Positions 25,154-35,945 of a DNA stretch of 64,000 nucleotides are shown piece after piece. The notes beneath the pieces were generated by a model. It saw nothing but the letters and a program-made list of their open reading frames with translations. It searched no databases and was not told the DNA's origin. Source of the stretch: Gonapodya sp. JEL0774 (taxonomy: Eukaryota; Monoblepharomycota; Monoblepharidomycetes; Monoblepharidales; Gonapodyaceae). Made by a program: the position numbers and the translations under genes. The DNA is taken from positions 154,897-218,896 of the forward strand of contig JADIIX010000020.1 in NCBI GenBank assembly GCA_027604505.1. Reading direction: 5' to 3'. Position 1 is the stretch's first letter. Each line of letters opens with the position of its first letter.

Positions 25154-27964
25154 TCAAAAGACAAACTCTCCCCTAAATGCGTTCAAATCTCGCTTCTCAA
25201 CCGCAGATGACAACTCTGCATCACCAAGTACAAAGTGTGTTTAGTTCACACAAACAATGGGATCGAAACTCGGCAACTCACCAGACTTGCCCATCATAAT
25301 CATGGTCATTCGCAGAGTCTCCCAAACGCTATCGCTTATCAGACTACCAGTCCTCAGGGCAGATTCCGCCTCCCGAGTCTTTCCCTTTACATCTGAGATC
25401 GGATGCGATTGCTGGGCAAGTGCAGTCAACAAATGCTCAGCTGCCTCCTTCGGCTGTCCCATGCCAATGCATGAGATTGCAATGTTGTACCTGTGTGCAA
25501 CACCCGTATGAGAGTTTGATCCATCTTCCGATTACATCAATCTGGGAAACTAACCGTGCTCGAATATAGCCAGGGTTGATCTGTAAAGCATTAAAATAGG
25601 CGTCCATGGCCTTCCCGGTCTCGTTGGCGTTCGCGAGAGTTGCCCCAAGCTTGTTAAAGAGCATGTAGTCGTGTGGTTTCTTCGCCAAAGCAGCTTCGAA
25701 GCAATCAACCGCTTTGTCGTATTCTCCATTCCCGTTGAAAAGAACACCGAGAGCGACCTGAACGTCCGCATCGAAGTCTCCTGGGTTAATCCTCGCTAAC
25801 TCCAACAACAGTCCCGTCAGGAAGTTATGCTTCTCAGGCCCTGCTGTGGAGGGCGCGGCGCCGGCAGCTCTGCGTTCTGCCAGAACTCTCGAGTAAGTGG
25901 GGTGGTTCTCCACCCACGACTCAAGTGCCTCCTGCATATCCCCCCTCGAGTTCTCGTTTGTGTAAGAAACTGCCAATGCAATCCATGCTTCGAGGTTTCC
26001 CGGGTCCAGCGCTACCGCTTGGCGAAGAGCAGCGATGGCTGCGCCTTCTCGCTCATTCTCCTGTTGTCGCTGGCCGAGGTGGAACCAAGCTGCGGCGTTA
26101 TTGGGGTCACGTTGGACCGCGGATTCAAGTGCCAAAATGGACTCAGCCAGGGAGCGGTGCTGCGAAACATCGTTGAGAAACTCCGTGGGATGGTCAGAGA
26201 ATGGATTGGGGTACTGGAAGTTATATATGGTGTAGCTGGGGTCCTTCAACCGGTATCCGTAAGGTTGCGGCTCGTACTTATCGAAGTCCTCCTGCATATC
26301 ATCCCAGGCATCAAACTCAGCGTTTTCCGACTGCATACTTGCGATGTTACGCCGAAAGTCCTTTATCCAATCACTTTCGTTGAATGCTTGCTCGTACGCT
26401 TTGGAAAACTCCTCGGCATCGAACAGCTCCGCCTCGACTTCTTTTCCTTTGCCTTTGTCTTCAGCCATTGCCCGACGAAAATCCTCACCCCACTTTTGCT
26501 CGATCGCATCCTGTTGATGCTGTTGTTGAAATTCCTCCTCCCACCCTTCTGGTTCCCGTACCGCACCATTTTGCTCAAACTCTCTTGCCCAGTCGTGAGC
26601 TGTGCGGGGGTTTGCACTTGCAAATTCACCTGCCCAGCCCGAGCCAGCAGGTTTCTGGCTAAACTCCGCTGCCCAATCTCCTCCACCGCTTTCCAATCCA
26701 AACGGCCTCTTCTGTTCAACCACCTTGTTCCCCTCTATTGCAACTTCCCGATCCCTTAGTTGCCGCATAAAGTCCATGAACTTGGATTGTTTGAATTTGG
26801 GGTTGGTGGAGTCCCGTACCACTTCGAGGAGCATTCCGGCAGTTTGGGCTAGGGTGTCTCTGGCGTCATCTGTATCCGCCCGAGCAGCCTCCTGTTGAGC
26901 AAACTCCTCAACCCATTGATCCGCTTCCTTCTGGATGAACTCCTGTTCCCACGGTGTGCTAAATTCTGTGAACCCGGTGGGTGAAGGTTACCATGAGAAT
27001 GAATGAATTGCGGGCTACGATTAAAGCGGATAGGCCACTCACCTTTTGCTCTCTCAAATGCACTTTCGAATTCTGCTTGCTGATCCTGAGGAATTTCAAA
27101 GAGCTGAGCTCCTTGGGATTGCTCTGCAAATCGAGCAAATTCATCTGTCCAATTCATCGGGCCTGGTAACGACCAACGGCAACTTTTGTGAGCAAATCTC
27201 ATCATAAACACAATTTTGCGGGTCCTGAGCAGGAGCTGTCAGCAGTCACCTTGATTCTGAACTCTCTGAGCCTCAAAGATTCTTTCGAATTCCGCGAAAT
27301 CTTGTGCATGTGGTGGACCGTGGACAGGTCCCAGAGATTGTTGTCTCAAAAAATCAGCAGACCAATCTTCCATGGGGCGTTGAATTTGTGGACCAGCTGC
27401 CACGAGTGACGGAGGGTGGGGGCTCATATTTGGGATGCCACCAGGCATGGGAGCGAGCCGCTCCAATTCACTCGACAAGTCTGCAAACTTGAAGAAATCT
27501 TGACGAAGATCCTGCTGCATGGGACCTCGAGGACCCTGAGCTGATTGGCGGAAGAACTCGTCGGCGAGCTAAGGGGAGTCAATTCGAGTTTCACATAATG
27601 TGATACAACACTTGCAAGAGCATCACAGAACAACTCTTTCCTCACGTTCTGATCAAAAGCATCGGTTCTCTGCTGTTGCCGTAGGCCTGCAAGACCCGGC
27701 TGAGCGGGGATTGTAGGTCCCCGAATCAAAGATCCGATGCCGACGGAGTTTCCGAGAGAGATTAAGGATCGTCAGAGCTCACGCCGCACATTCTGACGAA
27801 GCCGAGATGCTTTCTCGACGTAAATTGGAACTCACTCGTGCCGGGTCCTGAGGTCCTCCGAAGCGTTCGAGCTGTGCAGACCTATCGTCGTTGAAACGCT
27901 TTGCGAGCCCCATGAGGGGATTCACGGGCCCACAGTCAGCGCCACCGCCCACAAGATTATTCAT
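25154..27964 (-). CDS. PEX5: Peroxisomal targeting signal 1 receptor PEX5
   Basis: Cycling receptor that binds SKL-type cargo in the cytosol and docks on PEX13/PEX14. The ATG at 27964 gives MNNLVGGGADCGPVNPL, containing the conserved Cys for ubiquitin-driven recycling. At least nine WxxxF/Y motifs follow: WSADF (about 27355), WTDEF, WEQEF, WVEEF, WAAEF, WAGEF, WAREF, WEEEF, WGEDF and WIKDF. TPR repeats fill 25260-26190, including AWFHLGQRQQENERE, AWIALAVSYTNE and YMLFNKLGATLANAN. The last exon (25154-25202) ends with VEKRDLNAFRGEFVF, matching the family C-terminus. Five or so introns, mostly in the N-terminal part. The neighbouring divergent gene is a kinase, with only 196 bases between start codons. 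Confidence 0.93.
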
Positions 27965-28160
27965 TTTGCGTGGGGAAGGGAGGTGAAGTCAAGACAGAAT
28001 ACTGGTTGGAGAAATTTCGGATGTGTGTTACATACGAACACTGTCTTTGGTCACATGCCGACCACTTACGGGGCATAATCGGTGATAACTGAAACAACTA
28101 ACTAGGGCATCAGTGCCCCGCACGATCAATCCATAATTGCGTTCACGTCTCCTTGGGCAA

Positions 28161-31100
28161 ATGTTCAATCGCGGTAACATCGCGAACTCTTTAGCGCAGC
28201 ACGCAAGCTCCATTGGAACCTCGCTCGCCCAACATATTAACGAGAGATTCGTCGTCAACTCTGTTCCACAACAGAGCTCTAGAGAAGTGTTGGACGAACA
28301 TGTCGTCCTCCCCGGCGGCTTAGTGCAACACGCAATCATGCAGGTCGGCTCCGCGTCTGTTCGGGTCGAAAGACACTTGGCCGAGGGAGGTTTCGCGCAC
28401 GTGTACCTGGTCTCGAACCCTGAAGGCTCGCCCGCAGTTCTTAAGCGGGTGGTAGTTCCGGATGAGGAAAGACTAAACGAGGTTAAGACTGAACTGGGCG
28501 TGCTGGTGGGTGAAATCCCGAATGATTTCAAGTATGATGGGTAAAATCCCGTTCAATTTTCATGGGACGCATGTTCACTGGTGATACCTTCATTTACATT
28601 TTCTCTCAAAGAAACAAGTAAACGGACGAAAGAATATAGTCACGTTCTACGATGGCTCTATCAAGCGCCTGCCACCGTCTCCGACGGGTGCTGGATATGA
28701 AGCGTTGATTCTCATGGAGTTCTGCTCCGGGGGCCAAGTTGTGGACCTCATGAATTCCCGCCTCGACAATCGACTGACCGAATCCGAGATATTTCGAATA
28801 TTTGGGGATGTTGTGGAAGCGGTGGCGGCTCTTCACTACTCAAAGCCGCCTGTTGTACACCGCGACATCAAAGTTGAGGTGAGAAATCACAGCGGACCCA
28901 AACTTTTCTATCAAACATTGGATATGTTGCGTGTCGTGTTCTTGAGTGTATTTTGCTCACTCGCCTTGCTCTTGGGGCGACATTCTCCCAAATCACGGCA
29001 AATGTTAGGTTTATTGCTGAGGAGACTGACCACTTCAATTTCTTGAGACGTTTTACGCTTTCCCAAATTACTCGGTTTTGTTTCCCTTACCCTCTCACCT
29101 ATCCTATTGTCATGCCCCCCTCCCCTTAACTTGGTCCTCAGAACGTCCTGATTTCACGCTCAGGTATCTACAAACTCACCGACTTCGGCTCAGCAACCAC
29201 CCGTCTCGTTCTTCCCGGGACCCCGCTCTCTGCCCGAGAACTCGCCCAGCTGGAGGAGGAGGTCAACCGCTCCACCACGCCGCAGTACCGAGCTCCCGAG
29301 ATGGTGGACCTGTACGGACGGAAGGGCCTATCGGAGAAGACAGATGTTTGGGCTTTGGGGATTTTGTTGTACAAACTGTGCTATTATGTTGGTGCTCGTC
29401 GGTGGAAGTAGCAATTGGAAACTTCTCTCTGATTGGTTCTCCGGTCTTGGTTATCAGACGACCCCGTTTGAGGACGGCAGCCGGCTTGCCATTCTCAACG
29501 GTAAGTACAGCATCCCCCAGTCGCCACGATATCGAAAGGAGGTTCTCGACTTGATCGGTGAGTCAAGCATGAATCCTGGCGAAAACATTGACGTCCGCAT
29601 TGACCGTCCGGGATTATCCCCGCGATACGTATAACAGACAATATGCTTAGCCTAGAGCCTTCTAAGCGGTTCAATATCTTTGGCGTTTTGGACTCCGCCT
29701 GCAAGATTCGCGGCGTCTCGTGTCCCGTCGAGAATGTGAGGGAACTGCTCTGCATCTCCTGGGTGCCACCTTGGAGGTGTCCAACCTCTCATTCCTTGCT
29801 TTAGATCTACCCCGATAAATTCCAAACTCCGTCATCTCCACTCGCGAGCCCACCGAATATCAGTTCTACCCCTCCTCTGTTCCCATCCGGTTCGGCACCA
29901 CAGCCCGCTTTTGCATCCCGACAAAGTGTTTCTCCACAACCAGGGAATCAACCTCAACCTATGCGTAGAGGCCGGCCCCCGAAACGTAACCCGGGCGATC
30001 AGCCCTCTCCGTCTGCGCCACTTCTTCAGTCGGGACAGCCTCAGGGTGCCTTAGTCGTTTCTGAATCGACAAGCTCTCAGAATCGCGCGATGCCACAAGG
30101 GACGGCGAACGTGGTGGACCTTTCGTCAGTCTTTGGGACTGCGGCATCCGCACAACCTGGGCCAGTCAACACCTCCGGTAGTTTTGATGACAGTTTTGGA
30201 GGAGATTCTGTCTGGAAAGTTGCTTCTGTAGGGCAAGCTGGAAATGAAAATGGATTTGGCGACTCATCGTGGACTTCCACTTCCCCGACTCGACCTTCTC
30301 CCACAGTTCCGGACCAAACATCGCAAAGGCACGGTCTGCAAGAACAACAGATGTCTGGCGCCCTTTTTTCACCAGATTTTCAGACCGCGTTCGGAAATGA
30401 ACAATTGCCGGAGGTGACCTGGGGTGGTGCGTCTGTTTCTAGACTGGATTCGACGACTCCTGTTGAATTCGCCTCCGGTGGGAATCCAAGTCAGCCCGTT
30501 AACTCAATACAAGGAGTCCCTCGAGGATTTGAACACGTTGAGGATTCGCCTGGTGCTTCACGCGGGGTTCTGTTTACGAACCCGGACTTTCGATCTGTCG
30601 TTCAGGATCTAAACGCTGGACAACCAGCCGCAAACCCGTTGTCTGGTCCTTCAACAGAGCAGTCATATGCTTCAGGGAGCTTTTTCAGTGGCGTATATCA
30701 AACTAGTCCGGTGGGAAACCGCCCCGCCTCTCTTGTTGGGCCAGATTCCGAAACGAGCTCCTTCACTCCTGTGAGTGCCAGCCGGAGTTCCGGTGGAAAG
30801 TCCGAAGACTACGTCGGTCGTCGCAGCTTCGAAAGTGGAAGTTCAGCAGGCATATCCAGTTATGACAGTGGACCTCGAGGCAGTTTTGAAGAGCGGGCAA
30901 GCAGAAGTTTCGACGCAGGACCGCCCGCACGATTTCGCTCCCCCTCACCTTCACCTGTTGCGCACTTCTTGCCGTTGGAGGAAGAAGAAAAGCCAACTCC
31001 CGCCCATGTTTCCCATGTACAGTCATCAGAAAAGCGTTCGCCAGTCCTTGTAAGGCCTCCTGTCCCACCTAAACCTTTGTCATTGACTGGAGCTTCATCC

Positions 31101-31841
31101 GTTTCTGTGGACTCGAAGGGATGGCATGATCGTGGTCCCAGTACAGCCTCAGTGGCGTCAGCAGGATCGCAGCACTCGGCTCCACGCCAACAGTCAGTGC
31201 TTCCGGATGTTGCGAGAATATCGAGTTGGAGCTCGATTGACTCTGGAAAGCTACCTCAACCACTCATGCTGTTAAATCCCGCGCGTCCTACCAATTCTGG
31301 GAGTTCAAACAATGCCACAGTTTCGTCGGGAACAACGGGTAGCGTAGAGCAACCTCCTCCCGTTCCAGAAAAAGACAATATTGATGGGATGGTTGCCGCT
31401 GCAATCAATGGCTTTTCTTTAGGCGACAGCAATGTAGAAAAGCGAAAACCCCCCAACACGCCAACATTAAGTCAGCTGAGTTCCATGTCTCCATCTACCC
31501 GAAATACACCATCCTGGAGTGCAGGTCCAACGGGCAACATGAGCACCATTCAGAGGCAACCTTCGCGATCTGCTGGCGGACAGGCCACAACGTCAAATTT
31601 TACACCCCAGCTGCAATCATATCCACAAACTCCACCATCACATTCTCTGTATCATAGTCCGAACACGCTAGCGCAAGTCGCGAACTCAAATGCATCGCAA
31701 CAGACTTTTACCCCGTTCGTTCCAGCGCTTGTAGCAAGCTCACCCACCTCTCTGTCAACTCGTTCGAACTCACCACAGCGTCCTACAGGGGTGAAGGCAC
31801 TAACTTCACATTGGAATGAACGAACAAGCACCCGAGGATGA
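28161..31841 (+). CDS. Ark/Prk (NAK/AAK1) family Ser/Thr kinase
   Basis: Kinase of the family that controls endocytic coats and actin patches (Ark1/Prk1, AAK1, GAK). The ATG at 28161 begins MFNRGNIANSLAQH. Domain: LAEGGFAHVYLV (about 28385), Lys in AVLKRVVV, NIVTFYDGS, LILMEFCSGGQVVDLMN (about 28715), PVVHRDIKVE (about 28860), then NVLIS...KLTDFGSATT (29145-29195), TPQYRAPEMVDLYG (about 29280) and DVWALGILLYKLCYY. The GGQVVDLMN and TPQYRAPEM motifs are diagnostic for NAK kinases. A long single-exon tail from about 29810 (nearly 680 residues) is disordered, rich in Ser/Pro/Gln, with PPxPxKP-type SH3-binding stretches (VRPPVPPKPLSL near 31050; PPPVPEKD near 31360). Five introns in the kinase domain. 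Its stop lies 52 bases from the PCCA stop. Confidence 0.9.
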
Positions 31842-31893
31842 GACAGTAATTGTAACTGCTATGTATTTCGTGATAACAATATACCCGTGTTTC

Positions 31894-34800
31894 TTAACTC
31901 TTTGCCGCAGGTGTGACTGGATGAAAGTTATTGTCAGAAATGCGTACACCGTATGGGAAAGAAGTCAGACAGTGCTCACCCTCAAACTCCACCAAAATCT
32001 CGTCAGCTGCAACACTTGCGCCTTGTGATACGTTGACCTTCGCAATTTTTCCAGCCCTGGGCGCCCTCAACACGTTCTGCATCTTCATCGCCTCGACAAT
32101 GGCGATTTCCGATCCTTCCGCCACATTGTCGCCCGGCTTAACACTCAGTGAGATGACAGTACCAGGCATGGGAGCCAAAACAACGCGAGACGTGTCAAGC
32201 TTAGGCTTCTCCTTCATGTACTGGGTGGCAGTAAACTGGGCGGGGGTGTAAGTGTTGACGTTGAACTGGTGACGGAAACACACGGCTCAACGATTGCGTT
32301 CCTTGATGCAACCACAACAACGATTGTATGCTCACTAAAGTTCCGTGGTGGATCATGTTGAACCCAACGGGCAGGGGCTCTGAATATTGGACGACATAGC
32401 TCGACCTAGCGCCGGTATCCTGTCCACCTTGCAACCGCACATTTATGAGGCTAGATTCGAGCTTCCAATCGGCATCCACAACAACTTCGGTCTTGTCGTC
32501 AATGATGATCTAATGAAGAGAGCATTCCAGGGTAGGCATGGGTGACAGAGACCTTCTGAAATCGCGAGCGCGCTCACCTTGTACTCCTTGCCAGACCTCT
32601 CAATAGCGAGTTTGAAGCTTTTCTTCTCCATTGTTTTGTTCCCCACGACTGCGTACATCACCCAACTCTGCGTCTCTTCGTGGAATTTGCTGACGTTTGC
32701 TTCCAGCCACGAACGGTCCCTCTGGTCCCTTCGGGCGTATGCGTACCCAGTCGCAGCAAGGAGCTCAACCGTAGACGCGGTGGTGAGCTTGTGACCACGG
32801 AAGCCCTGTGGATATTTCTCCGGCAAGTATTTAGTAGAGATCTTTCCTGCGCGGTAATCAGCTTCGGCTACGACCTCGCGAAGAAGTGGGATGTTGTGTG
32901 TGACACCTATTCGCAAGTTTCAACAAACATTTCCACACTTAACCAAACTTCGAAAAGCCATCACTAGAACTCACCCTTGATCACATAGGAGTCCAGCGCC
33001 TTCTCCATCAACTCCAAGGATTCCTTCCTGTCTTTGCCGTGCGTAATCAACTTACAGATCATTGGATCGTAGTACATGCTGATTTCGCTCCCTTCCCTGA
33101 TACCGGAATCACAGCGCACAACGGGAGGAATGTCCCCCGTCGCCTCATAGCCCTCTGGCAGCTTCGGTTCCTGGTAGTGATTGAGGCGACCAATGGAAGG
33201 CAGGAAACGGACAGGGTCCTCCGCATACACACGAGATTCAGTGGCCCATCCAATGATCTTGATGTCTTCTTGTTTGATTGGGATATGATGCCCTGCTGCC
33301 GCAAGAATCATGAGTTCGACTAGATCGAGACCGGTAATTTGTTCGGTAATGGGGTGCTCGCTGAGGTGGCAAGAACAATAGTCAATTAGTGCCGAATGTC
33401 AGCCACTCACAGTGAACACGTCTTTGTGGGGTAGGTAACTCACACTTGCAACCTCGTGTTCATCTCCAGGAAGTAGAAATTGCGATGCGCATCACAAAGC
33501 ATCTCCACAGTCCCCGCCGAGTAGTATCCGACGTTTTTCGCCAGCGCCACAGCTTGCTCACCCATCTTGCGACGAGTCTCTGGGTCAATGTGCGTGGATG
33601 GTGCTTCTTCGATGACCTTTTGGTTTCGGCGCTGGATAGAGCATTCACGCTCTGGAAGATAGAGCTAGGAAAGCGAGGGTTGGGGGGGAAGTCAAAGACT
33701 TGAACCCCTCAAAAACCAATCTACTCCTAAACTCGAACTCACAATATTGCCGTGCTTGTCCCCGATCAACTGAATCTCAATGTGCCTTGGATCCTCAATA
33801 AACTTCTCCACCAACAACCTGTCGTCACCGAATGATGACTTGGCCTCCGACGAGGACAACCGGAAGGCCTCCCTAGCCTCCTCGTCGTTCCAGGCGATAC
33901 GCATGCCCTTGCCTCCTCCGCCAGCGGAAGCTTTCACCATGACGGGGTAACCAATTTCACGGGCTGTTGATAAGAGTTAAGAGGATTGTTTACTGTGTCA
34001 GCGTCCATAGTTGATAACATATTGCGTCAAAAGTCGCCAGTTGATTGTACTACGCCCAAAAGTCTTCAGCGCCGTGTGTTCTGGACATCGAAACAGCCTC
34101 ACCCACAACTGTCACCGTTGAAACTCACCAATCTCTACCGCGTGTTCTGCGTCCTTGACCACACCATCGAATCCGGGAATACAGCTGACACCAGCCTGAC
34201 GCGCGATAATCTTGGATTGAATTTTATCACCCATAGCGAACATGGCGGACGTGTTGGGGCCAATGAACGCAACTCCGGCCTCGTCGAGGGCCTTGACAAA
34301 CTGACTGTTTTCGGAGAGGAAACCGTAGCCTGGGAGAGATGATGAGTGAAACTGGTGAGAGTTCGTTCTATGACAGCTCCTCCGAGTCTCGAAGATCAAT
34401 CGCCCTTCTGGCAAACCCACTGCACTGCTATTGACTCACCCGGGTGCACTGCTTGCGCCCCCGTCTCCTTACAAGCCCGAATAATGTTATCAATAACCAA
34501 GTAGCTCTGGTTGGTGGGCGCAGGTCCAATCAAGACAGCCTCATCAGCCTCTTGGACGTGAAGAGCGTTCGCGTCAGCCTCCGAGTAGACTGCCACAGTT
34601 TTGATCCCCATTTTGCGGGCGGTGCGGATGACACGGCAGGCAATTTCTCCACGGTTGGCGATGAGGATCTTGTCAAAGGTCTTGTTTACATTGATTTGGA
34701 GGGGGGGAGGGGCGAGAGGTTTGGACAGGCAGCATCAGGTTTTGGTGAAGAGGATCCGAAATGAATGGAAAACAAATGGAATGAGAAGAATGAAGATTAA

Positions 34801-35347
34801 AAACTGTACAAATTATATAATTGAGTCGAGTGAATTAGAAACATCGGGGACCATTCCTGTAACTCAAGAGGTTCCCAACCGGGGATGTGGGGATGTGGGG
34901 TTTCTTCCCACAAGTCTGTTCAGTCGGCCCCAAGAGAGTCCCAAAGGAATCTCTAGTATATGTGTCTCGGAACAAATAAATCATTCCGATATGGTCCACC
35001 CGCCAACCCCACGATATGGTGATAAGGCAAGTACCGGACAGGAGTGGCGGAAGGCGTTGCTCCACCACAACGTCGTCTGCTGATGAATCACTCACCTTCG
35101 GGTAGGTCTTTTGTGGAGTCTGTGTGGTGGCATACTGCCTTGTCTGCGACTGAGGGATGGGAGCCACAGCAGACGAGTTGCGGACCTTTGTTGGTTGGGA
35201 CCGGACTGTGCGGGATTGCAGAGGTGTCGCGGTGACCGAGACCGCGGATAGCGCGCGAGAGGCAACACGGGTAGCGGGAATCGCTGCTGTAGCAACTGAA
35301 GCCGAGGTAGCGGCCCGGGAAACAGTGATTGAGGAGAGCGATGCCAT
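31894..35347 (-). CDS. PCCA: Propionyl-CoA carboxylase alpha chain, mitochondrial
   Basis: Biotin-dependent subunit converting propionyl-CoA to methylmalonyl-CoA with PCCB. The ATG at 35347 opens an Ala/Ser/Arg-rich presequence ([17 protein letters not shown]...). The biotin carboxylase domain starts with [18 protein letters not shown] (about 34680), then [32 protein letters not shown] (about 33920), [16 protein letters not shown] and EMNTRLQ with EHPITE (about 33345). [14 protein letters not shown] (about 32820) and the BT-domain region follow. The biotinyl domain has VLAPMPGTV and the biotin Lys in EAMKMQN (about 32075). This combination fits PCCA better than MCCC1 or pyruvate carboxylase. 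At least eight introns. The C-terminus either reads on from VEFEGE or splices to VTPAAKS; both end at 31894. Confidence 0.9.
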
Positions 35348-35945
35348 TGGGAGGAGAGTGATCAACTTCCAGGGAGGGATGAAACAAGTACGAAAGTCAA
35401 GGGGTGTTAGAACGCGGAAAAGAAAACACAAGTCGCAAATTCGCAATCGGTTGATAGCTCACGTTCAGGTTTCGGAATTGAGAAAAAATGACGTTAGGGA
35501 CTCGCGATGACAGATGTTCGACGGGAAGCAGGAGCCACCGAGTACGAGCACGCGGGACGATTGAAAAATGTTGGACTGAAAGTTGGATCGAGTTCACGGA
35601 ACTGGTGGGAATTTCACACGGGAATGTGGAGAAAATGAAGTTTTGATTGAAGATTTCAGCGTGTCGGAATGAGGCGAGGGAGTTGCCGATGACAAATGGA
35701 CGCTATGACTCCATCCGAACTCCCGAAAATAAACCTGACGTGATTCCACGCCATTACGCCGTGCTATCTGTAAAGCGGATTTTGATACTTCGCTACTCTG
35801 ACAACTGTGCGAGCTATTTGCTTTTACCTGCCTCTCGCGCTCTCGTGTCTCAAACTCCCATCGGCATCCGACTCCTCCCAATCCTGTGGTTTTCGATCCC
35901 TTCCCACACCCTCAGCATTGTGAAGTATCACAATCCTCACTGCTA
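35348..35945. promoter_or_regulatory. Bidirectional promoter region between PCCA and PCCB
   Basis: The two subunit genes start back to back with 598 bases between ATGs. The shared region is the likely site of coordinate control so that the two chains of the holoenzyme are made in proportion. No specific factor site could be recognised. Open frames crossing it lack domain similarity. Confidence 0.55.

Noticed and set aside
25827-26759. 310-codon plus-strand open frame
   Set aside because: Antisense to the PEX5 TPR and WxxxF exon, which is strongly supported; no domain in the plus reading.
31894-35347. Assignment as methylcrotonyl-CoA carboxylase alpha (MCCC1)
   Set aside because: The [14 protein letters not shown] and EAMKMQN motifs and the adjacent PCCB-type beta subunit fit propionyl-CoA carboxylase better.
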